DNA of 64,000 bases. Origin: an uncultured Lactococcus sp. Its GTDB lineage: Bacteria > Bacillota > Bacilli > Lactobacillales > Streptococcaceae. The position numbers were made by a program, and so were the translations under genes. The notes under the pieces are model-generated. The model did no database searches and had not been told where the DNA came from. It was given only the letters and a program-made list of their open reading frames with translations. Positions 35,671-44,563 of the stretch are shown piece after piece; positions within the stretch are counted from its first letter, which is position 1; every line of letters starts with the position of its first letter. Location: NCBI RefSeq assembly GCF_934191625.1, contig NZ_CAKPUG010000001.1, positions 1 through 64,000 on the forward strand. The letters run 5' to 3'.

Positions 35671-38268
35671 ATGCAAAAAATGAAAACAAACAAAAACGAT
35701 GTGCTTAAAGAATTGGCACAGTTGAATCGTGACGAGCTTTTTGAACGTTTAAACACAAGCTTTACGGGTTTGAACGCTGAACAGGCTGAGGAACGCTTAG
35801 ACGAATACGGACCGAATGTGGTTGCAAGTCAGCAACCCATTCCCTGGTATATTATACTGCTCCATGCTTTTAAAAATCCATTTGTTTTTGTTCTTGCTTT
35901 TTTGGCAGTTGTTTCTGCATTGACAGGAGATATGGAGGGCGCACTTTACATGTTGCTCATGGTTACCGTATCTGCTGGTGTAAGTTTTGTACAGGAATAC
36001 AAGTCCCAAAAAGCTTCAATCGCTTTACATGAGATGATTGAAAATACCACAAATGTTAAACGAGGGGCAGAAAATTTTGAAATTCCCATGGATGAAGTTG
36101 TCCCAGGAGATATCATTCAACTTCAAACGGGAGATATGATTCCAGCAGATGCCATTCTGCTCTCACATCGCGATTTATTTATCAATCAGGCCTCTTTAAC
36201 AGGTGAATCTTTCCCAGTGGAGAAGCGTTTACCAGAAGATTTAGATGAAGATGAGCAAATTGATTGGGAAGTTACTTCAGCACTCGATGCTCCAAATGTT
36301 CTCTTTATGGGAACGGATGTCTTATCAGGAAATGGTGAGATTTTAATTGTTAAAACTGGAGCTTCTACCATGTTTGGGGATATTGCCAGTAAAGCCACAG
36401 CAACAAAGGTTGAATCTGCTTTTGATAAAGGATTAAGCCGTGTAAGCCGACTTCTATTGACCTTAGTGGCGATTATGTTCCCTGTTGTTTTAGTTTTAAA
36501 CTGGGTAACCAAGGGCGACTTCGAAACGTCATTCTTCTTTGCCATAGCTGTCGCTGTCGGCCTAACACCTGAAATGCTACCAATGATTGTCAATGCCAAT
36601 TTGGCTAAAGGTGCAGTAGCACTGAGTAAAGAAAAAGTCATTGTAAAAAATCTCTCCGCTATTCAGAATCTTGGTTCGATGGATATACTTTGTACAGACA
36701 AAACAGGTACAATTACAGAAGACCGTGTCGTTATGGTTGAATATGTGAATTCACGTGGCAATAAGGCAGATGAAGTACTAAACTCAGCCTTTATCAATTC
36801 TAACTTCCAAACGGGTTGGAAAAATCTAATGGATGTTGCTGTCATAGACTATTTCAAAAAACTGGGCCGTGAATTACCAGATGAAAATATTACAAAAGTA
36901 GACGAGATTCCCTTTGATTTCTCACGCCGCCTTTTGTCTGTTGTTGTAAAAACTGACAATAAAAACTTAATGGTCACTAAGGGTGCAGTTGAAGAGATGC
37001 AAGCAATTTGTACACATGTAATGGAAGACGGAAAACGTGTGGAAATTACAGAAGAGCGACTAGCAGAGATGAAAGAAGTTAATCGGGAAATGAATATGCA
37101 AGGCATGCGTGTCCTTACTATTGCTGAGCGAATCATTTCCGATGATGAATTAGAAGATTTTGACTCTGCCAGCGAGCGTGATATGACGCTTGTCGGCTTT
37201 ATCGGTTTCCTTGATCCAGCCAAAGAATCTGCTGCCAAAGCAATTAATAGTTTACAAAATCATGGTGTAACTGTAAAAGTGTTGACAGGTGATAACGCCA
37301 TTGTCGCGCAAAAAGTTTGTGAAGATGTGGGTATTCCGGTTGACCGTTATTGTATCGGCAGTGAGATTGATCTTATGGATGATGAAGAACTGTTCAATAC
37401 AGCTATGGAAGTACATCTCTTTGCAAAATTAAACCCTATGCAAAAGGCACGTATCATTGAACTTATTCGTAAGGTTCATACTGTCGGATTTATGGGTGAT
37501 GGCATAAATGATGCCCCAAGTTTACGGGCGGCAGATATTGGTATTTCAGTTGACACTGCAGCCGATATCACTAAAGATGCCTCAAACATTATTCTGTTGG
37601 AAAAAAGTTTACAGGTCTTGGAAACTGGTGTAACTGAAGGGCGTAAAGTCTTTACAAACATGATGAAGTATATACGTATCACTTTATCCTCAAACTTTGG
37701 GAATGTCTTTTCAGTTTTGGTAGCCAGTGCCTTCTTACCTTTCTTACCAATGCTAAGTTTACAAATTTTAACTTTAAATCTGATTTATGATATGAGTCAA
37801 CTTTCAATCCCATGGGATAATGTTGACGATGAAGACATTGCGCGACCAGTTAAATGGCAGACTAAAGGCCTTGCCCGTTTTGCTTTTATTGTTGGACCCG
37901 TATCTTCTATCTTTGACATTATCACTTTCCTGGTATTGTGGTATGTCTTTGGTTTCAATACAGTTGCTCATGCTAATCTTTTCCAAGCTGGGTGGTTTGC
38001 TGTCAGCTTAGGTACTCAAGCTTTGGCTTTCCATATCTTACGTACTAAGAAAATACCTTTCTTGCAAAGTCAGCCTTCAATGCCAGTCATTCTTTCGACC
38101 ATTGGTGCATTCGTGGTAGGCTTTACACTGATTTTAGGTTCATATGGCTCAATTATTGATTTGGCTCATTTACCCGTTAAATTTTTCTTCTATTGGGGCC
38201 TAATCATCCTCGCTTATCTCTTGTTGTTGCAGTTAGTCAAAAATGTATACTATAAGAAATATAACTAA
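35671..38268 (+). CDS. mgtA: Magnesium-translocating P-type ATPase
   Basis: P3B-type ATPase importing Mg2+. 865 residues, slightly shorter than MgtA of enterobacteria. Motifs: TGES in the actuator domain (about residue 178), phosphorylation site CTDKTGT (about 344), the KGA nucleotide-binding segment (about 439), TGDN and GDGINDAPSLRAADIGIS (about 610) in the hinge. About ten membrane helices: two pairs before the catalytic loop and six after. The start at 35671 has GAGGGAGG before it. Convergent with plsX through a shared terminator. Confidence 0.93.
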   Translation: MQKMKTNKNDVLKELAQLNRDELFERLNTSFTGLNAEQAEERLDEYGPNVVASQQPIPWYIILLHAFKNPFVFVLAFLAVVSALTGDMEGALYMLLMVTVSAGVSFVQEYKSQKASIALHEMIENTTNVKRGAENFEIPMDEVVPGDIIQLQTGDMIPADAILLSHRDLFINQASLTGESFPVEKRLPEDLDEDEQIDWEVTSALDAPNVLFMGTDVLSGNGEILIVKTGASTMFGDIASKATATKVESAFDKGLSRVSRLLLTLVAIMFPVVLVLNWVTKGDFETSFFFAIAVAVGLTPEMLPMIVNANLAKGAVALSKEKVIVKNLSAIQNLGSMDILCTDKTGTITEDRVVMVEYVNSRGNKADEVLNSAFINSNFQTGWKNLMDVAVIDYFKKLGRELPDENITKVDEIPFDFSRRLLSVVVKTDNKNLMVTKGAVEEMQAICTHVMEDGKRVEITEERLAEMKEVNREMNMQGMRVLTIAERIISDDELEDFDSASERDMTLVGFIGFLDPAKESAAKAINSLQNHGVTVKVLTGDNAIVAQKVCEDVGIPVDRYCIGSEIDLMDDEELFNTAMEVHLFAKLNPMQKARIIELIRKVHTVGFMGDGINDAPSLRAADIGISVDTAADITKDASNIILLEKSLQVLETGVTEGRKVFTNMMKYIRITLSSNFGNVFSVLVASAFLPFLPMLSLQILTLNLIYDMSQLSIPWDNVDDEDIARPVKWQTKGLARFAFIVGPVSSIFDIITFLVLWYVFGFNTVAHANLFQAGWFAVSLGTQALAFHILRTKKIPFLQSQPSMPVILSTIGAFVVGFTLILGSYGSIIDLAHLPVKFFFYWGLIILAYLLLLQLVKNVYYKKYN

Positions 38269-38270
38269 TA

Positions 38271-38305
38271 AAAAAGCTTTACCTTGATCAAGGTAAAGCT
38301 TTTTT
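38271..38305. terminator. Bidirectional terminator mgtA / plsX
   Basis: AAAAAAGCTTTACCTT-GATC-AAGGTAAAGCTTTTTT, symmetric A-run and T-run. Confidence 0.9.
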
Positions 38306-38306
38306 A

Positions 38307-39299
38307 TTAGTTTGTGCTTTCGAAATGTTTCACTAATTGGCCAGTAACATCTGTTTCTAGCATCCGGTGGATTTGGCGAATCGTTGAAACAATTGCTTCA
38401 GGACTAGAATTCCCATGTGCCTTGATAACAGGAGCTTTGACACCTACTAAAGCTGCTCCGCCTGCACTATCTGTACTCATCGTGTCCTTGAGTTTGCTGA
38501 GTTCCTTTTTCACGAGAGCTCCACCAACTTTAGTAGTAAAGCCTCCATTCATGATGCCATTTTTAATTTGACGCATCAGAACACTAGCAGTACCTTCGAT
38601 AGCTTTGAGGACAGCGTTTCCCGTGAAACCATCAGCAACAACAACATCAGCTTCCCCGGTTAAGATATCACGCGATTCAATATTACCGATAAAATTAATA
38701 TCTTCAATATTTGAGAGCAAAGCATGTGTTTCTTTGATCATGGTTGAACCTTTAGATTCCTCAGAGCCATTGGAGAGAAGCGCTACACGAGGATTTTTAA
38801 CACCACGTACATTGGCTGCATAGTAGCTCCCTAAAATAGCAAAGTCAGCCAGATGTTCAGGTTTGTTTTCGGCGTTTGCACCTAAATCTAACATATCGAA
38901 GCCAGTACCATCGGCAGTAGGGAGCGTACTCATAAGAGCTGGACGATCGATTTGTTTGATACGGCCGACAATAAATAAGCCAGCAGCAAGAAGGGCTCCG
39001 GTATTACCGGCAGAAAGAACTGCATCTGCTTCACCATCTTTGACTGCTTTGACAGCGCGAACGAGAGAACTGTCCTTTTTCTTGCGTATTGCTTTGACAG
39101 GTTCATCATGAAAGTCGATAAGCTCAGTTGTTGCGATGATTTTTACATTCTTTTCATCTTCTAAATGTGTTTTAATTGCGTTAGGTTCTCCGTAGAGCTG
39201 AAACTCAATATTTGGAAATTCTTTTTTTGCTAAATTAATTCCTTTAACGATTGACTCGGGTGCATAGTCGCCACCCATAGCATCAATTGCGATTCTCAT
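38307..39299 (-). CDS. plsX: Phosphate acyltransferase PlsX
   Basis: Makes acyl-phosphate from acyl-ACP for PlsY-dependent phosphatidic acid synthesis; peripheral membrane enzyme. 330 residues beginning [16 protein letters not shown], with [14 protein letters not shown] near 95 and [16 protein letters not shown] near 235. The ATG at 39299 has CGGAGGATA before it; ten further in-frame codons upstream are not part of the family. It stands alone here rather than next to an acyl carrier protein gene. Confidence 0.96.
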   Translation of the reverse strand: MRIAIDAMGGDYAPESIVKGINLAKKEFPNIEFQLYGEPNAIKTHLEDEKNVKIIATTELIDFHDEPVKAIRKKKDSSLVRAVKAVKDGEADAVLSAGNTGALLAAGLFIVGRIKQIDRPALMSTLPTADGTGFDMLDLGANAENKPEHLADFAILGSYYAANVRGVKNPRVALLSNGSEESKGSTMIKETHALLSNIEDINFIGNIESRDILTGEADVVVADGFTGNAVLKAIEGTASVLMRQIKNGIMNGGFTTKVGGALVKKELSKLKDTMSTDSAGGAALVGVKAPVIKAHGNSSPEAIVSTIRQIHRMLETDVTGQLVKHFESTN

Positions 39300-39383
39300 A
39301 GTGTATCCTCCGATAATTTCTCTGTTCAATTATAACGAAAATCTCTGGTTTTAGCCAATATGATTGAGGGTGAAAACACTCAA

Positions 39384-39411
39384 AAGAGTATGAGGCAAAG
39401 CTCATACTCTT
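39384..39411 (-). terminator. Terminator of the HAD phosphatase gene
   Basis: AAGAGTATGAG-GCAAAG-CTCATACTCTT with a short TTTTGAG tract on the - strand. Confidence 0.7.
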
Positions 39412-39413
39412 TA

Positions 39414-40223
39414 TTAATGTGTCAAAATGGCTTCAAGCTCAGTTAAGACAGCCGCTTCACGATTGTGACCGATAACCTTATCGGAAATTTCCAATATCTC
39501 AGGAATCGCATTCTCGACGGCTACAGCAGTTCCAGCCATTTGTAGCATCTCTAAGTCGTTGCTTTGATCTCCAAAAGCTGTGAGTGCTTCCGGACTTGAT
39601 TGGAGGTGTGTAAGCAAGTGAGAGAGACCTGTAGCTTTGCTGATTCCTGCTGACATGATATCAATAGAGCGGAAACCTGTAGTTGTTGCACGAATGTCGG
39701 TCATTTGTGCATTAATCCAGTCTTCACATTCACGGATTTGTTCTGGTGGAAATTCCACACAAACTTTTAAGATTTCATCCTCAATATCATGGACGGATTT
39801 TACCAATTTTAAATCGGAATAATAGAGATTAGCAAATTCGACAAATTGCGGGTCGGCTGTTTGGAGTGCATAAGCTCCATTTAGTCCTGAAAAGAGGACA
39901 ACATCACGATGCATATGAGGATTTTGACGTACAAGTTCAACGAGCTTGTCAGCCTTATCTTGACCCAAGATGCTGCTGTAAAGAATATTGCCTTGGTATT
40001 TAACCAGTGCTCCGTTTTCCGCACAGAAGGCAATTTGATCTTGAAACTCATCAAAGAGTTCTTCTAAAGCTAAGAGTTGACGTCCACTTGCTGCACAAAA
40101 AAGATAGTTTCTTTTTTTAAATTCTTTTAAAATATCACGTAGACGACTTTTATCGTAGGTACGGTTTTCGTCGAGAAAAGTGCCATCCATATCTGTCGCA
40201 AATATTTTCAATTGATTGCTCAT
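39414..40223 (-). CDS. Cof-type HAD phosphatase
   Basis: 269-residue HAD hydrolase of the Cof subfamily, class IIB cap. Motif I DMDGTF (nucleophile Asp about 11), motif II AASGR (about 45), motif III Lys before GLSHLL and motif IV GDQSNDLEML (about 217). Such enzymes dephosphorylate sugar phosphates or flavin precursors; the substrate is not evident. AAGGGGAC precedes the ATG. Flanked by terminators, so an independent gene. Confidence 0.92.
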   Translation of the reverse strand: MSNQLKIFATDMDGTFLDENRTYDKSRLRDILKEFKKRNYLFCAASGRQLLALEELFDEFQDQIAFCAENGALVKYQGNILYSSILGQDKADKLVELVRQNPHMHRDVVLFSGLNGAYALQTADPQFVEFANLYYSDLKLVKSVHDIEDEILKVCVEFPPEQIRECEDWINAQMTDIRATTTGFRSIDIMSAGISKATGLSHLLTHLQSSPEALTAFGDQSNDLEMLQMAGTAVAVENAIPEILEISDKVIGHNREAAVLTELEAILTH

Positions 40224-40244
40224 CTTGTCCCCTTATTAAAAATA

Positions 40245-40271
40245 CTCCGCTTCAAGATAGTCTTGGCGGAG
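40245..40271 (-). terminator. ykpA terminator
   Basis: CTCCGC (40245-40250) and GCGGAG (40266-40271) close a stem with inner AAGA/TCTT pairs; the - strand continues with TATTTTT. Confidence 0.7.
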
Positions 40272-40298
40272 CAACAATTTATTCTTTTAAAATTTATC

Positions 40299-41927
40299 TT
40301 AATCTTCAGACCAAAGTTCCTTCACTTTAGCTTGGACTTCATCATTTGCCAAGAAGTCATCATAAGTTTCTCCAATACGGTCAATAACACCGTTCTTAGA
40401 AATAACTACGATATGATTTGCTAATGTATTGATAAATTCATGGTCATGCGAAGCAAAGATAATGCTACCTTTGAATTTTTTAAGACCATCATTAAGTGCA
40501 GAAATTGACTCCAAGTCTAAGTGATTGGTTGGATCATCAAGAACTAAAACATTTGCACGTTGCAACATCATTTTAGAAAGCATAACCCGAACTTTTTCTC
40601 CCCCTGAAAGGACAGAGACAGATTTGAGTGACTCTTCGCCTTTGAAGAGCATACGTCCCAAGAAACCACGAAGATAAGTATTGTCATCCTCCTCTTTAGT
40701 CAAGACAAATTGGCGGAGCCAGTCCAAGATAGATTCGTCTGTCGCAAAGTCACGGCTGTTATCTTTTGGTAGATAAGAACGTGAAGAAGTAACCCCCCAT
40801 TTAATTTCACCAGTATATTCGATATCGCCCATCAAAGCACGGATTAAAGCAGTTGTTTGGATATCGTTTTGACCGATAAAAGCAGTTTTGTCGCCAGGAG
40901 CTAAAATAAAGCTGATGTTGTCGATAACTTTTTCGCCGTCGATTTCAACGGACAAATTGTCCACGCGGAGTAAGTCATTACCGATTTCGCGTTCTTGATC
41001 AAAACCGATGAAAGGATATTTACGAGAAGAAGGTACAAAGCTTTCAACTTCGATTTTATCCAACATTTTCTTACGCGAAGTAGCTTGTTTTGACTTCGAA
41101 GCATTGGCCGAGAAGCGGGCGATGAAGTCTTGCAGCTCTTTAATTTTTTCTTCAGCTTTACGATTGGCATCATTTTGGAGACGGAGTGCCAACTCAGAAG
41201 ATTCTTTCCAGAAGTCATAGTTACCTGGATAGAGTTTGATTTTACCGTAATCGAGGTCTGCCATGTATGTACATACATTGTTGAGGAAGTGACGGTCATG
41301 GGAAACAACGATAACGGTGTTTTCGAAGTTAATCAAGAATTCTTCCAACCAGTTGATCGCTTGAATGTCCAAACCATTGGTTGGCTCGTCCAAGAGAAGA
41401 ACGTCTGGTTTACCAAAGAGGGCACGAGCCAAAAGGACTTTAACGTGTTCGCCAGAGGTCAAGTTTGCCATGAGATCATAGTGTTGCTCAGTCTTAATAC
41501 CTAAACTTTGAAGCAGTTGAGCTGCTTCAGCTTCGGCTTCGTAACCACCCATTTCACCAAACTCCGCTTCGAGTTCAGCAGCACGCATACCATCTTCATC
41601 CGAAAAGTCTTCTTTCATATAGATAGCATTTTTTTCTTGAGCGATAGCATAAAGTTTTTCGTTACCCATCATGACAACATCAAGTGGTGTTTGATCTTCA
41701 TAGTCATAGTGATTTTGACGTAGGACAGACATACGCTCGTTAGGACCCATTGAAACGTGTCCAGTTGTGGGTTGGATTTCACCATCCAAGATTTTTAAAA
41801 AAGTTGATTTACCGGCACCATTGGCACCAATTAAACCATAGCAGTTTCCTGCCGTAAACTTGATGTTCACGTCATCAAAAAGCTTGCGGTCAGAAAATTG
41901 TAATGAAACATCAGAAACTGTAAGCAT
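40299..41927 (-). CDS. ykpA: ABC-F translation factor-like ATPase (YkpA/YbiT)
   Basis: Soluble tandem ABC protein; ABC-F members bind the ribosomal E-site region. 542 residues: first Walker A GANGAGKST (about 34-42), signature LTSGE, Walker B LLLDEPTNGLD, the linker with RFSANASKSKQATSRKK typical of YbiT/YkpA, and a second domain with LSGGE and DDPTNHLD. The second Walker A reads GQNDIQTT and lacks the lysine, as I recall also in Bacillus YkpA. AGGAGAAAA precedes the start. Confidence 0.92.
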   Translation of the reverse strand: MLTVSDVSLQFSDRKLFDDVNIKFTAGNCYGLIGANGAGKSTFLKILDGEIQPTTGHVSMGPNERMSVLRQNHYDYEDQTPLDVVMMGNEKLYAIAQEKNAIYMKEDFSDEDGMRAAELEAEFGEMGGYEAEAEAAQLLQSLGIKTEQHYDLMANLTSGEHVKVLLARALFGKPDVLLLDEPTNGLDIQAINWLEEFLINFENTVIVVSHDRHFLNNVCTYMADLDYGKIKLYPGNYDFWKESSELALRLQNDANRKAEEKIKELQDFIARFSANASKSKQATSRKKMLDKIEVESFVPSSRKYPFIGFDQEREIGNDLLRVDNLSVEIDGEKVIDNISFILAPGDKTAFIGQNDIQTTALIRALMGDIEYTGEIKWGVTSSRSYLPKDNSRDFATDESILDWLRQFVLTKEEDDNTYLRGFLGRMLFKGEESLKSVSVLSGGEKVRVMLSKMMLQRANVLVLDDPTNHLDLESISALNDGLKKFKGSIIFASHDHEFINTLANHIVVISKNGVIDRIGETYDDFLANDEVQAKVKELWSED

Positions 41928-42168
41928 GGATATAATTTTCTCCTAGAGTATTTTGGTTTATAAAAGGGAACTTTTATAAAGGTTATCGCCTTATTCTATC
42001 ATATTTTCAGTCTTTTTGAAACAGCATTATTTTCAAGATGGCCTCAAAGTAAAAATAAAAAAAGAAGCGTGTTTCGACTATAGGAAAATTTTTGATAAAA
42101 TTGGCTTAAAAAGTATCAAGTATTGCATGGAATACTCTGATAAACTTGAAGCATGGAGGAAGTCACAA

Positions 42169-43017
42169 ATGCTCAAACCCTTTAATGAAGTCATGGATTA
42201 TATCGAGGAACATCTGACCGAAAGTATTGAGAGTCAACAAATTGCTCAGATTACCTTAGTGTCAGATTATCATTTCAGACGTATGTTTTCCTACCTTACA
42301 GGGATGTCTTTATCAGAGTATATCCGTAAACGTCGTCTATCTGAAGCGGCAAAAGCATTATTAACAGGTATATCTGTAACAGAAGCAGCTTTTCTGTATG
42401 GTTATGATAGTCTCGAAGGTTTTTCACGCGCCTTTAAAGAATGGTCAGGTATATCTCCAAAATCAATCCAAGAAGGTAATTTTGTACCGACTTTTTCCAA
42501 AATCAACTTTCAAATGACCATGACGGGAGGAAAAAACATGGATGTAAAAATTGAAAAGAAAGCCGCTTTCAAGCTTATTGGCACTGAAAAACGTGTTAAA
42601 CAGCAGTATGAAGGCATTAACCAGGAGATACTTGAATTCACACAGACGATCACAGATACACAGCGAAAAAATATGCGTGCTTTGGGCGATTTGCCCCCTC
42701 GCATGCCTCTCAATATTTCTTATGATGCGGATGAAACACATCTGACTCATATGATTGGATTTGCAAGTACGCAAGAGAATAGATTTGAGGATCTTGTACA
42801 AGTGGAGGTACCTGAAAGTCTTTGGGCGATTTTTTCTAGCAAGGGGCTTTTTCCTAAAGCGCTTCAATCCACTTGGGCAGATATTTTTAGCCAATGGTTA
42901 CCAAGCTCGGAATATGAATTGGTAGATCTGCCCCAAATTTCGTTTACGGACTGGCTAAGTAAAGATGAAGAAAAATATTCTGAAATCTGGTTAGCTATTA
43001 AGAAAAAACAAATTTAG
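42169..43017 (+). CDS. AraC-family regulator with GyrI-like effector domain
   Basis: DNA-binding domain first (MLKPFNEVMDYIEEHLTESI ... SVTEAAFLYGYDSLEGFSRAFKEWSGISPK, residues 1-105), followed by a GyrI/SOUL-like small-molecule domain (MDVKIEKKAAFKLIG onward, about 125-282). This order is that of Rob/SAV-type multidrug and toxin sensors. The ATG at 42169 has a perfect GGAGGA 8 bases upstream. An in-frame ATG at 42127 and TTG at 42016 would lengthen the protein but lack ribosome sites. A possible target is unknown; no transporter is adjacent. Confidence 0.85.
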   Translation: MLKPFNEVMDYIEEHLTESIESQQIAQITLVSDYHFRRMFSYLTGMSLSEYIRKRRLSEAAKALLTGISVTEAAFLYGYDSLEGFSRAFKEWSGISPKSIQEGNFVPTFSKINFQMTMTGGKNMDVKIEKKAAFKLIGTEKRVKQQYEGINQEILEFTQTITDTQRKNMRALGDLPPRMPLNISYDADETHLTHMIGFASTQENRFEDLVQVEVPESLWAIFSSKGLFPKALQSTWADIFSQWLPSSEYELVDLPQISFTDWLSKDEEKYSEIWLAIKKKQI

Positions 43018-43123
43018 AATTTTAGTTTTAGTTTAGTGTGGCTTTAGTCTAACTTAAGCCATATTGATTATAATATCTTTATTCCAATAAAATTTTTCAT
43101 AAAACCTACTCCTAAATCAGAAA

Positions 43124-43151
43124 ATGTCTGAGCTACCTCAGGCATTTTTTG
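43124..43151 (+). terminator. Terminator after the AraC-family gene
   Basis: ATGTCTGAG-CTAC-CTCAGGCAT (43124-43145), then TTTTTTG. It is about 105 bases after the stop codon. Confidence 0.75.
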
Positions 43152-43204
43152 TTTTCATTAGTGTTGGAGCAACTCGAGCTACAAACCATCCTAGCCTTCA
43201 TTTG

Positions 43205-43213
43205 TGATATAAT
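43205..43213 (+). promoter_or_regulatory. Extended -10 promoter of the YkgJ-like gene
   Basis: TGA-TATAAT (43205-43213). Predicted start about 43220, only three bases before the ATG at 43223. Confidence 0.5.
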
Positions 43214-43222
43214 GATGAAGAA

Positions 43223-43708
43223 ATGGATATAGAACATTATAAAGATTTGGCTCTTCAGAAAAAAAAAGAGCACAAAAAATTTTTGGGTAACTTAAAAAAA
43301 AAAGCTCCTAAGAACTTAGATTATATAGTAAAAGAAACACATGATGAAGTATTTGCTGAAATCGATTGTACCGCTTGTGCTAACTGTTGTAAGAGTTTAG
43401 GACCACTTTTTACAGAAGCCGATATTACCCGTATTTCGAAGTATCTTCGTATGAAAGCGGCTGATTTTGAAACGCAATATTTACATGTAGATGAAGATGG
43501 TGACAAAGTTTTTCAAACGATGCCTTGTCCTTTTCTTGGAAGTGATAACCTTTGCAGTATTTACGAGGTTCGTCCTAAGGCCTGCCGTGAATTTCCCCAC
43601 ACAGATCGAAAAAAGATTTATCAAATTAATAATCTGACTTTAAAAAATACCGTAACTTGTCCAGCAGCCTATCTTTTTGTTGAAAAGTTACGGAAAAAAA
43701 TTGAATAA
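43223..43708 (+). CDS. YkgJ-family cysteine-cluster protein
   Basis: 161-residue member of the zinc/iron-chelating YkgJ (UPF0153) family of unknown function. The cysteine pattern is DCTACANCCKSLGPLF (three or four Cys, about residues 50-57), MPCPFLGSDNLCSIYEVRPKACREFP (three Cys, about 99-119) and a last Cys in NTVTCPAAY. The likely role is metal or Fe-S cluster binding. The start has only GAAG two bases upstream, too close to serve, so the mRNA is probably near-leaderless. Convergent with the merR gene through a shared terminator. Confidence 0.85.
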   Translation: MDIEHYKDLALQKKKEHKKFLGNLKKKAPKNLDYIVKETHDEVFAEIDCTACANCCKSLGPLFTEADITRISKYLRMKAADFETQYLHVDEDGDKVFQTMPCPFLGSDNLCSIYEVRPKACREFPHTDRKKIYQINNLTLKNTVTCPAAYLFVEKLRKKIE

Positions 43709-43730
43709 AAAGCCCATTGGGCTTTTTATT
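43707..43730. terminator. Bidirectional terminator, ykgJ-like / merR
   Basis: AAAAAGCCC-ATT-GGGCTTTTT. Confidence 0.8.
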
Positions 43731-44463
43731 TGTAGTAATTTTTAATCGCTTCTAAGAAATATTCAGGAAGTTGGGCATGCTTTTTATCGTAATTACTGCG
43801 GAAACGTGGGTCGTCAACATACATTTGGCCCAAGCCAATATGCGCTTCTGGATTGATTGTTTCTTCGGGCCAAAAGAGTTCTAAAATTTCTTTGTGAAGG
43901 TCGATGGCTTGGTGGGCGAGATTATTGTCTTTATTTTCATAAGCTTCTTCCAACATTTGAATCATTTTTTCGTGGGAGTTTTGCCAATGTTTGATTTTGG
44001 CTTGGTCTGCTTGAGCATATTTTTGATAAGAGTTATCAATGCGTTCATTGCCCCATTTTTGACGGATTTCTGCTCCATATTTGTCTTCGTTTTCTTTTAG
44101 TTGTGTACTTTTGAGAAGTTCAAACTCTTGTTCATTCATGTGGTAATCTCCTAGTTCTAATTTGTGTTTCAGGTGTTCGATCAATTTTTCAAGATGATTG
44201 AGTTGGTCATTTAAACGTGTCAAATGTTTCCTTAAAGTCTTACTTTCATCCTGATTTTCTGACAAGATATTTTTGATTTGATTAAGCGGTAAATCCAACC
44301 TCCTTAAGCTCATAATATAAAAAATTTGGGCAACATCTTGTTCAGAATACAACCGGTAATCGTTTTGGTCCCTTGTAGGGGTTAGAAGACCAACAGATTC
44401 CCAATGGCGTAAAGTTTTGGAGGTTAAACCTGTCATTTTGGTGATAGCTTTAATATTTTGCAT
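43726..44463 (-). CDS. MerR-family regulator with TipAS-type ligand domain
   Basis: 245-residue activator. The N-terminal MerR winged helix (KAITKMTGLTSKTLRHWESVGLL ... NDYRLYSEQDVAQIFYIMSLRRLDLPL, 1-55) is followed by a coiled-coil dimerisation helix (70-105) and a C-terminal TipAS-like domain (about 130-245; KHAQLPEYFLEAIKNYY). TipAS domains bind thiopeptides and related drugs. GAAAGGAG is the Shine-Dalgarno. Its own promoter has the MerR architecture, see the next feature. No obvious efflux gene is adjacent. Confidence 0.88.
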   Translation of the reverse strand: MQNIKAITKMTGLTSKTLRHWESVGLLTPTRDQNDYRLYSEQDVAQIFYIMSLRRLDLPLNQIKNILSENQDESKTLRKHLTRLNDQLNHLEKLIEHLKHKLELGDYHMNEQEFELLKSTQLKENEDKYGAEIRQKWGNERIDNSYQKYAQADQAKIKHWQNSHEKMIQMLEEAYENKDNNLAHQAIDLHKEILELFWPEETINPEAHIGLGQMYVDDPRFRSNYDKKHAQLPEYFLEAIKNYYK

Positions 44464-44487
44464 AACACTCCTTTCGTTGATGTTACT

Positions 44488-44518
44488 ATTATATAACTTG
44501 ACCTTAGGTCAAGGTCAA
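44488..44518 (-). promoter_or_regulatory. merR promoter with 19-bp spacer and dyad
   Basis: On the - strand TTGACC (44518-44513), 19-bp spacer, TATAAT (44493-44488). Inside the spacer and -35 is a 17-bp perfect dyad CTTGACCTAAGGTCAAG (44513-44497). A long spacer with a dyad is the classical MerR arrangement, so the gene probably controls itself. Confidence 0.85.
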
Positions 44519-44526
44519 GGGAAATA

Positions 44527-44556
44527 AAAAAAACTCATAACAATATGAGTTTTTTT
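44527..44556 (-). terminator. pip terminator
   Basis: AAAAACTCATA-ACAA-TATGAGTTTTT with symmetric A- and T-runs. Confidence 0.85.
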
Positions 44557-44563
44557 ATTTCTA

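Noticed and set aside
38322..38330. TGTTTCAC in plsX, and a similar half-site at the pip start (47263-47269), as parS sites
   Set aside because: Only one half of the palindrome is present in each.
40860..40890. Second Walker A of the ABC-F protein reads GQNDIQTT, without the lysine
   Set aside because: Looks like a dead ATPase site, but I recall the same degeneration in Bacillus YkpA, so it is a feature of the subfamily rather than a mutation.
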